NCBI RefSeq assembly: GCF_024298825.1
Contig: NZ_CP101153.1
Span: 3,534,001 to 3,598,000 of the forward strand
Reading direction: 5' to 3'
Length of the DNA stretch: 64,000 nt
DNA from: Haloglomus salinum
Lineage (GTDB): Archaea; Halobacteriota; Halobacteria; Halobacteriales; Haloarculaceae
In this document: in pieces, positions 34,581 to 43,108 of the stretch
Layout of the letters: the number at the start of each line of letters is the position of its first letter
Position numbering within the stretch: the stretch's first letter is position 1
Notes under the pieces: generated by a model
The model's database searches: none
Seen by the model: only the letters and a program-made list of their open reading frames with translations
What the model was told of the DNA's origin: nothing
Position numbers and translations under genes: made by a program

Positions 34581-35078
34581 ATGAGCGCCGCGAGAGAACC
34601 CTGTCCGAACTGCCAGCTCCCGTACTACACGGACCGCAACAGCGACTGTCCGTACTGTGGTGCGCTGGCTGGTGATGACGAGCCAGCGGCCGATGAGTCG
34701 GCGGCCATGGAGTCGACAGCCGGGGCGTCGGCGTCGGTGGAGACTTCTCCGGCCGGGTCGGTCGCCGGACCGACGCCTCCCTCGCGACCACGGACCGTCT
34801 GCTCGAACTGTGGGCTGGCACATTACGCCGATGACGACAACGGCTGCCCGTACTGCACGATGGCCGGTCGCGCTCCCGACACGGCGGCAGAAGCGGAGAC
34901 GGGAGGCGTAGCGCAAGCGGACACGAACGCGGTGGGGGAAGCAGCAACGGAAACCGGGGGGTCGGCCGCGCCGACGGCGGAACCGGCAGCCACGACGGCG
35001 GCTCCCGAGGAGACGGATACGGTGGACGACCAGTCGTCCGGAGGGTTCCTGTCCCGGCTCCGCAACCTGTTTAGCTAG
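34581..35078 (+). CDS. Tandem zinc-ribbon protein with Ala/Thr-rich linker
   Basis: 165 residues. Two near-identical zinc ribbons are visible: CPNCQLPYYTDRNSDCPYCG (residues 8-27) and CSNCGLAHYADDDNGCPYC (74-92), each with four Cys as CxxC ... CPYC. Linkers rich in Ala, Glu, Thr and Gly separate and follow them. The extreme C-terminus GGFLSRLRNLFS is a short amphipathic segment that could be a docking peptide or membrane contact. Single gene with a clear TATA box. Function unknown; nucleic-acid or protein binding is the usual role of such ribbons. Confidence 0.8.
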   Translation: MSAAREPCPNCQLPYYTDRNSDCPYCGALAGDDEPAADESAAMESTAGASASVETSPAGSVAGPTPPSRPRTVCSNCGLAHYADDDNGCPYCTMAGRAPDTAAEAETGGVAQADTNAVGEAATETGGSAAPTAEPAATTAAPEETDTVDDQSSGGFLSRLRNLFS

Positions 35079-35124
35079 CGACCTTCCGAGCGGTCCGTGG
35101 CGGGTGAGTCGACGCTGATGGGGG

Positions 35125-35973
35125 TCAGGCCAGCACCACGTCCAGGGTGAGCATCACGGCGAGGCCCGCCATCAGCCCCATCGTCGCGACGTGTTCGTTG
35201 CCGCGGGCGTGGGTACTCGGGACGATCTCGTGGCTGATGACGAACAGCATCCCGCCAGCGGCAAAGCCCATCGCGTACGGGAGCAGTGGCGCGGCGACCG
35301 AGACAGCGATGGCGCCGAAGACGGCCAGCGGAATCTCGACGACGCCCGCCCGGACGCCCGCGACGACCGCGTAGAACGACGAGCCGAGGCCGGCGTCACG
35401 GGCCGAGATAGAGACCGCGAGCCCCTCCGGGATGTTCTGGATGCCGATTGCGAGCATCAGCGCGATGCCGTCACCCACGTTCCCCGAGCCGAAGCCCACG
35501 CCCACCGCGAGGCCCTCGGGCATGTTGTGGAGGGTGATAGCGAAGATGAACAGCACGACGGCGCTGACCCGGGCCTGGTCGACGTCCACGTCACGCCCGG
35601 CCCGGCCAGTGATGACCTCGCCGATTTCGGGTGCGAACTCCTCGCCGCGGTCGAGCAGGAGCACCCCGAGGACGAAGCCGACGAGGACGGGGACCACACC
35701 GCCCAGCGTGACGCCCGCGATGGTGGCCTGGTAGGCCGGCTGTTCCGCGAAGTCGATGCCCGGCAGCAGGAGGCTGGTGAACGAGGCCGAGAGCATCACG
35801 CCCGCCGCAAAGCCCATCAGCCCGTCGAGCGTCCGCTCGGAGGGGTCACGGACGACGAGGATGGCGGCCGCGCCGAGCGTGTTGAGCGCGGCGATGACGA
35901 TACCGCCGACGAGCCCCTGGACCAGTGGGTCGGTGCCGACCAGCGAGACGAACGTGTCCGTCGGCGTAGCCAT
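35125..35973 (-). CDS. ZIP-family divalent metal transporter
   Basis: 282-residue membrane protein with about eight helices. The ZIP signature is clear in helix 4 (ITLHNMPEGLAVGVGFG) and helix 5 (AIGIQNIPEGLAVSISA), whose His, Asn and Glu residues form the binuclear metal site; SHEIVPSTHARGNE lies in the last loop. Between helices 3 and 4 a ~35-residue charged loop (LDRGEEFAPEIGEVI) is cytoplasmic. Probably moves zinc or another divalent ion. ATG 35973 (MATPTDTFVSLVG). Followed closely upstream by the E1-alpha gene on the same strand (65 bases). Confidence 0.9.
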   Translation of the reverse strand: MATPTDTFVSLVGTDPLVQGLVGGIVIAALNTLGAAAILVVRDPSERTLDGLMGFAAGVMLSASFTSLLLPGIDFAEQPAYQATIAGVTLGGVVPVLVGFVLGVLLLDRGEEFAPEIGEVITGRAGRDVDVDQARVSAVVLFIFAITLHNMPEGLAVGVGFGSGNVGDGIALMLAIGIQNIPEGLAVSISARDAGLGSSFYAVVAGVRAGVVEIPLAVFGAIAVSVAAPLLPYAMGFAAGGMLFVISHEIVPSTHARGNEHVATMGLMAGLAVMLTLDVVLA

Positions 35974-36038
35974 ACACCGGCCCTCACCCGGTACCGTACT
36001 GAACGTGCCGGTGGGTCGACCCCGAGGGGGTCCCGCGA

Positions 36039-37169
36039 CTACTCCTCGCGCAGCAGCGCGTCCGCGCCGTGCCGGTCGATGAGCGCTTCGAGGTACTCCC
36101 GGCTCTCGTCGACCCGTGGCGTCGGTTCGGCGTACGCGTCCCGGAACAGGTCCATCGGGTCGCCGGCGCCCTCCTCGGCCGCGTCGATGGCGTCGGCGAC
36201 CGTCTCCGCCACCTCCGACTCGATGGCGTCGTCGCGCTCGTCGTCGAGTCGCCCCGTCCGCCGGAGGTAGGACGCCATCCGGTCGATAGGGTCCTTCTCG
36301 CGCCACTGCTCGACCTCGCTCTCGTCACGGTAGGCGTCCGGGTCGTCGGCCGTCGTGTGCGCGCCGTAGCGGTAGCAGATGGTCTCGACCAGCGTCGGGC
36401 GCGGGCGCCACTCCTCGCGTCCCGGCCCTCGGGCGGCGGTCGCGGCGGCCTCGGTCACGGCGTACACCGCGAGCGGGTCCATCCCGTCCACGCGGACGCC
36501 GTCGATGCCGTACGCGCTGGCCTTGCCGGCGTAGGTGTCGCTGGCCGTCTGCTCGCTCGCGGGCGTGGAGATGGCCCAGCCGTTGTTGTGACAGAAGAAG
36601 AGCGCGGGCGCGTCGAACACGCCGGCGAAGTTGACGCCCTCGTGGAAGTCCCCCTCCGAGGTCGCGCCGTCGCCGAAGTGGCAGGCGACGACCTCGTCAC
36701 TCCCCGAGAGCTGGGCGGCCCACGCGTAGCCCGTCGCGTGCGGGATGTGGCCCGCGATGGAGATGTTGAGCGGGAAGACGTTCACGTCGGCCAGCGCGGC
36801 GTTCCCGGCTTCGTGGCCCATCCAGTAGCGGACGTAGCCCGGCGTGAATCCGCGGGAGGCGACGGCGCCGTGCTCGCGGTACTGGTAGGAGATGGTGTCC
36901 GAATCCCGGAGCGCGTGCGTGGACCCGACCTGCGTGGCCTCCTGGCCAGCCGCCGGGGCGAACGTCCCGACGCGCCCCTGGCGCTGGAGGCTCACCATCC
37001 GTTCGTCGAAGTGCCGGACCAGCCGCATGTCCCGGTAGAGGCCGAGCAGTTCGTCGTCGCTGATCGCGGGCAGCAGGTCCGGTGCGACGACCTCGCCGTC
37101 CTCGTCGAGCACCTGCACCGTGTCGGTCACGTCGCGGTCCAGCAGCGCGTCGACGCGGTCGCGGTCCAT
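36039..37169 (-). CDS. 2-oxoacid dehydrogenase E1 component, alpha subunit (orphan)
   Basis: 376-residue thiamine diphosphate enzyme subunit, of the pyruvate/branched-chain dehydrogenase E1-alpha family. The ThDP motif is GDGATSEGDFHEG ending in FFCHNNGWAIS, with CYRYGAHTTADDP in the phosphorylation-loop region. Relatives need an E1-beta subunit plus E2/E3, none of which are here; the neighbours are a UspA gene three bases upstream on the same strand and a ZIP gene downstream. Substrate therefore unknown. It may partner with a beta subunit elsewhere. Confidence 0.9.
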   Translation of the reverse strand: MDRDRVDALLDRDVTDTVQVLDEDGEVVAPDLLPAISDDELLGLYRDMRLVRHFDERMVSLQRQGRVGTFAPAAGQEATQVGSTHALRDSDTISYQYREHGAVASRGFTPGYVRYWMGHEAGNAALADVNVFPLNISIAGHIPHATGYAWAAQLSGSDEVVACHFGDGATSEGDFHEGVNFAGVFDAPALFFCHNNGWAISTPASEQTASDTYAGKASAYGIDGVRVDGMDPLAVYAVTEAAATAARGPGREEWRPRPTLVETICYRYGAHTTADDPDAYRDESEVEQWREKDPIDRMASYLRRTGRLDDERDDAIESEVAETVADAIDAAEEGAGDPMDLFRDAYAEPTPRVDESREYLEALIDRHGADALLREE

Positions 37170-37172
37170 CGG

Positions 37173-37652
37173 TCAGACCTCCCCCCGCGAGGGGTCGTTA
37201 TCCCGCGGATGCCGGACGATGTGGACATCGTAGCGTGGGTCTCCGGAGACGGAGGAGCCGACGCTGGTCAGCGGCCGCGAGACGCGGCCGGCGTTCTCGG
37301 ACCCGATGAAGAGGACGCTGACGTCCTCCTCGGCGGCCACCTCGCGGATCCGGCGCGTGATATCGGTCGTGACGTTCGCGAGCAGGTTCGACTCGTCGGA
37401 CTCGAGCCGCTCCACGCGGAAGCGCGCGTCCGGAGCGACCTCGCGCGCCCGTGCCCGGAGGTCCGCTGCCACCGCCTCCGGGTCGTACGGTTCGTCCGCC
37501 CCGACCCAGCCGCGGGTCCGGGCGAACTCCTCGTCGTCCGGGAGCACCGACAGCACGACGACCTCCTCGTCGGCGAACAGCGAGAACTCCTCCGCCCGGG
37601 CCAGGGCTGCCGTCGCGAGCGACGACCCGTCGTACGGGACTAGCAGAACCAT
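37173..37652 (-). CDS. Universal stress protein, UspA family
   Basis: 159 residues from the ATG at 37652 (MVLLVPYDGSSLATAAL). The core has the usual alpha/beta order, VSVLFIGSENAGRVSRPLTSVGSS providing a G-x2-x-G-like loop that is not the canonical ATP-binding form. It sits three bases upstream of the orphan E1-alpha gene on the same strand, so the two are very probably co-transcribed. No membrane segment. Confidence 0.82.
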   Translation of the reverse strand: MVLLVPYDGSSLATAALARAEEFSLFADEEVVVLSVLPDDEEFARTRGWVGADEPYDPEAVAADLRARAREVAPDARFRVERLESDESNLLANVTTDITRRIREVAAEEDVSVLFIGSENAGRVSRPLTSVGSSVSGDPRYDVHIVRHPRDNDPSRGEV

Positions 37653-37758
37653 GTGGCTGTCCACTCCCGGCGCCAGTATAACTCCTTGTCCGAGAGCGGA
37701 ACTCCAGCCCGGCGGTCGAGCCCGAACTGTTAGGGGAACACGTCCGGAACGACCGACC

Positions 37759-38328
37759 GTGCCCCACGACATCGACCGGGCCACCGGCAGGCGTTCGCCG
37801 TCACCAGCGAATCCGTTCCGATTCAACCTCAGGCGGGTCGTCGGCGGGGCCCGGCTCCTGCTGACGGAGGCCTCGCCGTGGCGACTCGCCTTCCAGCGCC
37901 GCATCGGCGACCTGAAGGCCGACCTCGTGGCAGAGGTGGCTGACTGGCCGGCCGTCGAGACGGCCCCACATCGGTACGGCGGCACGGAGTTCCTCGTCGG
38001 GGGCCGGGAGATCGGCCACGTCCACGACTGGGGACTGACCGACATCCCCTTCGTCCGGCCCGTGGGGGAGGCAGTCGTCACGTCCGGCATCGCGGCTCGC
38101 CACCACGTGCTTCCCGACTCGGGCTGGGCGACGACGTTCCTCGAGACGCCCGCGGACCGTGACCGTATCCGCGACCTGCTCTGGCTCTCGTGGTGCTGGC
38201 ACGTCGCCAACTTCGACCCGACGGGTGCGAGCCTCGACCGTGCGTCCACCGAACGGGAGGTACGGGCGCTGTCGCTGGATGAATCAGTCACCGAGGTGTT
38301 CCTGTCGGCACTCGACTCGCGAGCCTGA
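37759..38328 (+). CDS. Luciferase-family protein, DUF5519
   Basis: 189 residues starting at GTG 37759 (VPHDIDRATGRR). The conserved part is LKADLVAEVADWPAVETAPH, then YGGTEFLVGGREIGHVHDWG, DIPFVRP and HHVLPDSGWATTFLE, which matches the DUF5519 'luciferase' group, named by distant similarity only. The role in archaea is unknown. It is divergent from the UspA gene by 106 bases. An upstream stretch in the same frame was not used because it overlaps the UspA gene. Confidence 0.75.
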   Translation: MPHDIDRATGRRSPSPANPFRFNLRRVVGGARLLLTEASPWRLAFQRRIGDLKADLVAEVADWPAVETAPHRYGGTEFLVGGREIGHVHDWGLTDIPFVRPVGEAVVTSGIAARHHVLPDSGWATTFLETPADRDRIRDLLWLSWCWHVANFDPTGASLDRASTEREVRALSLDESVTEVFLSALDSRA

Positions 38329-38389
38329 CGGTCTCCGGGTACGCCCGAGTCGCGGCACCAGTTTTGGGTCCCGAGTGGCACGTCAATCG

Positions 38390-38465
38390 CCATATCATGG
38401 TTGTTTTAATTATTCGAAAACTATCACTGTCATAATTGGTATAATATGTCTATTACACTCGAATC
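38390..38465. promoter_or_regulatory. AT-rich island upstream of queC
   Basis: About 75 bases of unusually low G+C in a very GC-rich region (for example TTTTAATTATTCG and ATAATTGGTATAATATG). GTTTT (38403-38407) and AAAAC (38417-38421) form a small inverted repeat. It may be the promoter region for queC, though it lies 125 bases before its ATG. Confidence 0.4.
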
Positions 38466-38590
38466 CTGTACGCTCTCCATACTTCCGACCGGGCAGACTC
38501 AAGTACCCTGACGACGACGTTCCGATACCCCGGAGTCGTCGTCCGCGTGTGAGGGCCGAATGGCCCGGGACGGCTCCCACCAGAGACCCC

Positions 38591-39379
38591 ATGAGCGACT
38601 CCGAGAACACCCCGACCGACGACGGCAGAACCGAGAGTGCAGACACCCCCTCCGGTGCGGACCAGGCCACGGACCGCCCGTACGAGGACGGCACTCCCGA
38701 GAACCGTGCGGTCATCCTCGTCTCCGGCGGGATGGACTCGGCGACGGCGGTCTACGAGGCGATGGACCGGGGGTACGAGCCGTTCTTCCTGCACACCTCC
38801 TACGGCCAGCGCACCGAGGACCGGGAGTTCGCGTGTGCCCGTGAGCTGGCCGACACCGTCGGCGCGGAGTTCCTCCACGTCGAGACCGAGCATCTCGCGC
38901 GCATCGGCGCGTCCTCGCTCACCGACGAGGAGCTCGAGGTCGCGGACGCGGACCTGGACAGCGACGAGGTACCGACCTCGTACGTCCCGTTCCGCAACGC
39001 GAACCTGCTGTCGATGGCGGTCTCGTACGCCGAAGCGAACGGCTGTACGGCGGTGTTCATCGGTGCGCACGCCGAGGACTTCTCCGGCTATCCGGACTGC
39101 CGTCCGGAGTTCTTCGAGGCGTTCGAGCAGGTCGTCGACGTGGGGACGAAACCCGGGACCGACATCACCATCGAGGCCCCGTTCGTCGAGTGGTCGAAGA
39201 CCGACATCGCCGAGCGCGGCCTCGAACTCGCGGTCCCCTACGAGCAGACGTGGTCGTGCTACCGCTCCGAGGAACCGGCGTGTGGTACCTGCGACGCCTG
39301 TGCGTTCCGGTTGCAGGCGTTCCAGCGCCTCGGCGTTCGCGACCCCATCGACTACGCGGAGCGTCCCGACTACACCTGA
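38591..39379 (+). CDS. queC: 7-cyano-7-deazaguanine synthase
   Basis: 262-residue PP-loop enzyme making preQ0, the precursor of archaeosine in archaeal tRNA. The ATP-pyrophosphatase loop VSGGMDSATA is intact (residues ~43-52) and the zinc site is made by the C-terminal CYRSEEPACGTCDAC cysteines. An acidic N-terminal extension of ~35 residues precedes the fold. The other que genes (queD, queE) usually near it are absent here. Archaea use this for tRNA position 15. Confidence 0.93.
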   Translation: MSDSENTPTDDGRTESADTPSGADQATDRPYEDGTPENRAVILVSGGMDSATAVYEAMDRGYEPFFLHTSYGQRTEDREFACARELADTVGAEFLHVETEHLARIGASSLTDEELEVADADLDSDEVPTSYVPFRNANLLSMAVSYAEANGCTAVFIGAHAEDFSGYPDCRPEFFEAFEQVVDVGTKPGTDITIEAPFVEWSKTDIAERGLELAVPYEQTWSCYRSEEPACGTCDACAFRLQAFQRLGVRDPIDYAERPDYT

Positions 39380-39492
39380 TGTGGTGCCCGGAGCACACCG
39401 TCACGTTCTCGTCGGGGTCGCTGCCTCGGCAACCTTTTTGGTCGTGTCGGGCGCGCGACCGAGCATGACTGCCGACCCCGCCACGTCGGAGG

Positions 39493-40014
39493 GTGAGCGA
39501 CGTGGGTGACACGTTCGCCTCCATCATGGAGAAGTTCGAGGACAGTCCCAGCCAGCAAGCCGTCGTCAGACTCCTCCTGGCGCGTGGCTTCTCGGTCAAC
39601 GAGGACGGCCGTGTCGTCTCGGGCGGTATCGAGATTCCGAACACCGGCATCGCACGCGAGATCGGCGTCGACCGGCGCGTCGTCGACGCCACCACCGACG
39701 CCATCCTCGACGACCCCGAACTCGAGCCCATCTTCCGCAACATCACGGCCATCCCGTCGCTGATGGACCTCGCGCCCGTCCTGGATCTGACGGTGCTCAC
39801 GGTGTCCGTCTCGGACCCGGAGGCGTCGGGCATCGTCGCCGCCGTCACGGGCATCCTCGCGGACCACGACATCTCCATCCGGCAGACCATCTCCGAGGAC
39901 CCGGAGTTCACCAACGACCCCGTTCTGTATGTCATCACCGAGGGTGACCTCCCGGGCGCGGTCATCAACGAGGTCCGCGACCTCGAGTTCGTCCATCGCA
40001 TCGAACTGGAGTAA
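39493..40014 (+). CDS. ACT-domain regulator of amino acid metabolism (COG2150 type)
   Basis: 173 residues from GTG 39493 (next in-frame GTG at 39502). The N-terminal half is a winged helix-like region (SQQAVVRLLLARGFSVNED, IAREIGVDRRVVDATTDAI), and the C-terminal half an ACT domain (LDLTVLTVSVSDPEASGIV, ILADHDISIRQTISED, FVHRIELE). Members are thought to sense an amino acid and regulate transcription. No target gene is adjacent. Cytoplasmic. Confidence 0.85.
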   Translation: MSDVGDTFASIMEKFEDSPSQQAVVRLLLARGFSVNEDGRVVSGGIEIPNTGIAREIGVDRRVVDATTDAILDDPELEPIFRNITAIPSLMDLAPVLDLTVLTVSVSDPEASGIVAAVTGILADHDISIRQTISEDPEFTNDPVLYVITEGDLPGAVINEVRDLEFVHRIELE

Positions 40015-40027
40015 CAGCACGCCGGAG

Positions 40028-40059
40028 CCTCAAACGGTTCTTTGAGCCTCTAGGAGGCT
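40028..40059. repeat. Two overlapping stem-loops before the PQQ-repeat lipoprotein gene
   Basis: CTCAAA (40028-40033) can pair with TTTGAG (40041-40046), and AGCCTC (40045-40050) with GAGGCT (40054-40059). The two stems share bases, so only one can form at a time. They end just before the likely TATA element (GGCTTATG). Confidence 0.4.
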
Positions 40060-40087
40060 TATGCCGTCCGTCCCACCAGTCCCGCGT

Positions 40088-41419
40088 ATGCGACGACGAG
40101 CCCTCCTGGCCGGCCTCGGCGCCGGCCTCACGACCAGCCTCGCCGGCTGTTTCTCGGATGGTGGGTCGAGCACGCCCGCCTCCCCCGGTGACACGCCGCC
40201 GACCGACGACGGAACGCCCACCCCGACCGACACCCCACCGACAGACGACACGACGCCGACCGGCCCCGTCTCGTGGACAGCCTCCGTCGATGGCGCCGTG
40301 GGCGATCCGGTTCACACGGGCGCGACGCTTCGGTACGTCGACGGCTCCGGCCCGGCCCGCGACCGCTGGCTGTTCGTCCCGACCGAAGCCGGTACCCTGT
40401 ACGCGCTCGACCCGGCGACGGGGAAGGACCTGTGGCAGGCCGACCTCGGCAAGCCCGTCCGGGACGTGGTCGTGGCGCCGGATGCCGGCCTCGTGGTGGC
40501 ACGCGCGGGGAAGCAGACCCTGGGCGACGACCACCTCGTGCGTGCGTTCGACGCGGGCGGGACCGAACAGTGGACGTTCCCGGGCAGCGCGGACGCCTCG
40601 CCGTGGGGGCCGCTGGAACTGCTGGCCGCCGAAGGCGAGCGCGTCTTCGTGGCGAGTCGCGACGACCAGCCGATGAGCAGTGGCGAGACGCTCTGGTCGC
40701 TCGACGCCGGGAGCGGCGCGTCGACGTGGACCGGCGAGGTCGGTGACCCGTACAGCGCCGCCGTCACCGACGAGGCCGTCTTCGTCGCCAGTCGCCGAGC
40801 GGTCGACGCGTTCGCGCGGCCGGACGGCGAGCGGCTGTGGCGCTTCTTCGAGGAGGGCGTCGAGTACCAGTTCGACACGCTCCGGGCCGACGGCCGGACA
40901 GCCTTCTTCGCCACCACCTCGGGAACGAACAGCGGCCACACGCGGGCCATCACCTCCGACGGGAGCCACGCCTGGCAGCGTCCCCGCTACACCACGTCGG
41001 TGACGCTCGCCGATGCGCTCTACCTCGGCGGCGGGCCCGTCACGGCCGTCGCCCCCGCGAGCGGCGACGAGCGCTGGGAGACCCAGGGCGAGTCGTTCCT
41101 CGTCGAGGGGCCCGTCGCGGGCGGTGTCCTGTACGCGGGCGGCGACGGGTTCGCCGCCTACGACACCGAAAGCGGCGACCGGCTGTGGACCTGGACCGCC
41201 GACGCCGACCTCGTGACGCCAGCGGTCGCCACGGAGATGGCCGTCTACGGGGATACCGGCGGCGGGAACGACTCCCCGAACCGCGTCTACGCCCGGAACG
41301 CGGCCGACGGGAGCGAGCGCTGGACGTTCGAGGCCGACCGCGGCCTCTCGAACCTCGCGCTCGGCGAGCGGGTCTACGTCTGCTCGGCCGACGGAACGGT
41401 GTACGGGCTCCGGCGCTGA
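40088..41419 (+). CDS. PQQ-repeat beta-propeller lipoprotein
   Basis: 443 residues from the ATG at 40088. The signal (MRRRALLAGLGAGLTTSLAG, lipobox Cys after) is of the Tat lipoprotein type. A Pro/Thr/Asp-rich linker of ~45 residues follows, then about seven PQQ-like blades with repeated W-x-(F/A)-x-x-G and LYALDPATGKDLWQ/LWSLDAGSGAST/FAAYDTESGDRLW pattern. Such propellers at the haloarchaeal surface bind proteins or sugars; a quinoprotein function is not implied, since no cofactor residues are seen. The last blade ends VYGLRR. Precedes the IMPACT-family gene by 107 bases. Confidence 0.85.
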   Translation: MRRRALLAGLGAGLTTSLAGCFSDGGSSTPASPGDTPPTDDGTPTPTDTPPTDDTTPTGPVSWTASVDGAVGDPVHTGATLRYVDGSGPARDRWLFVPTEAGTLYALDPATGKDLWQADLGKPVRDVVVAPDAGLVVARAGKQTLGDDHLVRAFDAGGTEQWTFPGSADASPWGPLELLAAEGERVFVASRDDQPMSSGETLWSLDAGSGASTWTGEVGDPYSAAVTDEAVFVASRRAVDAFARPDGERLWRFFEEGVEYQFDTLRADGRTAFFATTSGTNSGHTRAITSDGSHAWQRPRYTTSVTLADALYLGGGPVTAVAPASGDERWETQGESFLVEGPVAGGVLYAGGDGFAAYDTESGDRLWTWTADADLVTPAVATEMAVYGDTGGGNDSPNRVYARNAADGSERWTFEADRGLSNLALGERVYVCSADGTVYGLRR

Positions 41420-41525
41420 GCGGGAGCGTGAGTGGGAGGGTGGTAAGGAGGCCGGTGGGTGGGTGGGTGGGTGGAGACGACCCGTGGGCCGCACCGTTTT
41501 TGCACGGCCGCGCCGTGGTCCGCCC

Positions 41526-42173
41526 GTGAGCGACCACGACGGGAGCGGCCCGGACGCCACCGACGGGCAGCCGGACGACCCCGACGCCTACCGGACGCTC
41601 GGGGGACGGGGGCGCGCCGAGTTCACCGTCAACGGCTCGGAGTTCATCGGCCACGCGGCGCCCGCCGCGACCGTCGACGAGGCCGAGTCGTTCGTCGCGG
41701 AGAGCCGCGAGGCGTTCCCCGACGCCACCCACAACGTGCCGGCGTACCGCGTCAACGCCGACCCCTTCCGCGAGTACAGCAGCGACGACGGCGAGCCCTC
41801 GGGGTCGGCGGGCAAACCCATCCTGAACGTGCTCCAGGGCCGCGAGGTGGAGGACGCCGCTGTCGTGGTCACGCGCTACTACGGCGGGACGAACCTCGGT
41901 GTCGGTGGCCTCGTCCGTGCCTACTCGCGGGCGGCGAAGGAGGCCATCACGGACGCGGGCGTGACGTGGACCGTCCCCCACGAGCGACTCGTCGCGACCG
42001 TCGACTACGACGACAGCGGGACTGTCCGGGGGCTGCTGGAGTCGGCGGACGTCGAGTTCGAGGCCAGCTACGAGGCCGAGGTCCGGTTCGACGCGCGCGT
42101 TCCCGCCCGCGAAATCGAGGACCTGCGAGACCGCCTGCTCTCGGCGACGAGCGGGCGGGTGGAACTGGATTGA
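41526..42173 (+). CDS. YigZ/IMPACT-family protein
   Basis: 215 residues from a GTG at 41526. The N-terminal part carries the family motif AFPDATHNVPAYRVNADPF followed by EYSSDDGEPSGSAGKPIL and the TRYYGGTNLGVGGLVRAYS glycine loop. The C-terminal third is the usual ferredoxin-like domain (DYDDSGTVRGLLESADVEF). Family members are linked to translation regulation (IMPACT) or are of unknown function (YigZ). An acidic leader of ~30 residues precedes the domain. Confidence 0.88.
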   Translation: MSDHDGSGPDATDGQPDDPDAYRTLGGRGRAEFTVNGSEFIGHAAPAATVDEAESFVAESREAFPDATHNVPAYRVNADPFREYSSDDGEPSGSAGKPILNVLQGREVEDAAVVVTRYYGGTNLGVGGLVRAYSRAAKEAITDAGVTWTVPHERLVATVDYDDSGTVRGLLESADVEFEASYEAEVRFDARVPAREIEDLRDRLLSATSGRVELD

Positions 42174-42265
42174 GCCCGGAGTTGGCGGATTAGTCGGGAA
42201 AGCTGTCCATTGTCCGTCTAAAATCCTGATTCTTGTCGAATATCTGAGAGAGTCTTCCTCTCAGT

Positions 42266-42940
42266 TTACTTCGTTCCGAACGCCCGGTCGCCGGCGTCAC
42301 CCAGCCCGGGCACGATGTAGCCGTCGTCGTCGAGTCGCTCGTCGACGGCGACCGTCAGGAGGTCGGCCGACGGGACGGCCTCGCGGACGTGGACGAGCCC
42401 GTCGGGTGCGGAGACGGCCGAGAGGGCGAGGAGTCGCTCCGGGTCCGCGTTGGCAGTCACCTCCTCCAGGACGGCCGCCATGGTCGACCCCGTGGCCAGC
42501 ATCGGGTCCGCGACGATGACGGTGTCCTCGGGGGTGAGCTCGGGGAGTTTGACGTAATCGACGGAGATGGGGAAGTTCCCGTCCGCGTCCATCCCGGCGG
42601 ACTCGTCGCGCCCCGCGCTGACGATGCCCTGGCGGGCCTGGGGGAACGCCTTGAGCAGCCCCTCGACGAACGGCGTCGCGGCCCGGAGGACGTTCACGAT
42701 GACCACGTCGTCGAGGCCCTTCACGCGCTCGCCGGTCGTGTCGGCCAGCGGGGTCGTGATGGAGACGTACTCGGTGTCCATCATGCCGTCGATGATCTCG
42801 TAGCCACAGATGCGCCCCAGTTTCACCAGCCCGTTCCGGAACGCTACCTGCTCGGTATCGGCCGACCGGAGGTCGCTCAGCGTGTGCTTCGCGAGCGAGT
42901 GGGTGATGACGTACGCGTCGTCACGGTCCTCGATAGGCAT
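42266..42940 (-). CDS. upp: Uracil phosphoribosyltransferase
   Basis: 224 residues. The PRPP-binding loop is intact ([20 protein letters not shown]), with [20 protein letters not shown] at the front and the uracil-binding C-terminus [17 protein letters not shown]. It recycles uracil to UMP. ATG 42940 gives [15 protein letters not shown]; bases before it contain a CTTAAG element about 28 bases upstream that could act as TATA box. Single gene, divergent from the DUF5828-like gene. Confidence 0.95.
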   Translation of the reverse strand: MPIEDRDDAYVITHSLAKHTLSDLRSADTEQVAFRNGLVKLGRICGYEIIDGMMDTEYVSITTPLADTTGERVKGLDDVVIVNVLRAATPFVEGLLKAFPQARQGIVSAGRDESAGMDADGNFPISVDYVKLPELTPEDTVIVADPMLATGSTMAAVLEEVTANADPERLLALSAVSAPDGLVHVREAVPSADLLTVAVDERLDDDGYIVPGLGDAGDRAFGTK

Positions 42941-43108
42941 ATCCGAATCCGGACGCGCCGAGGGCTTAAGATGCGGGGTCCCGGCCGTTCCGGGGGTCTC
43001 GCGACCCCGGGGGCGGTGCCGTGGCGGGGCCCGTACCGAGTGGGCCGCGGCGTGCGAGCGCCGGACCACTGGCAACACGTATTAGGCCGGAAACCGAAGC
43101 CGGTACCG

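Noticed and set aside
37725-37745. TTAGGGGAACAC as an iron box
   Set aside because: Only one half-site is present; the other arm does not match.
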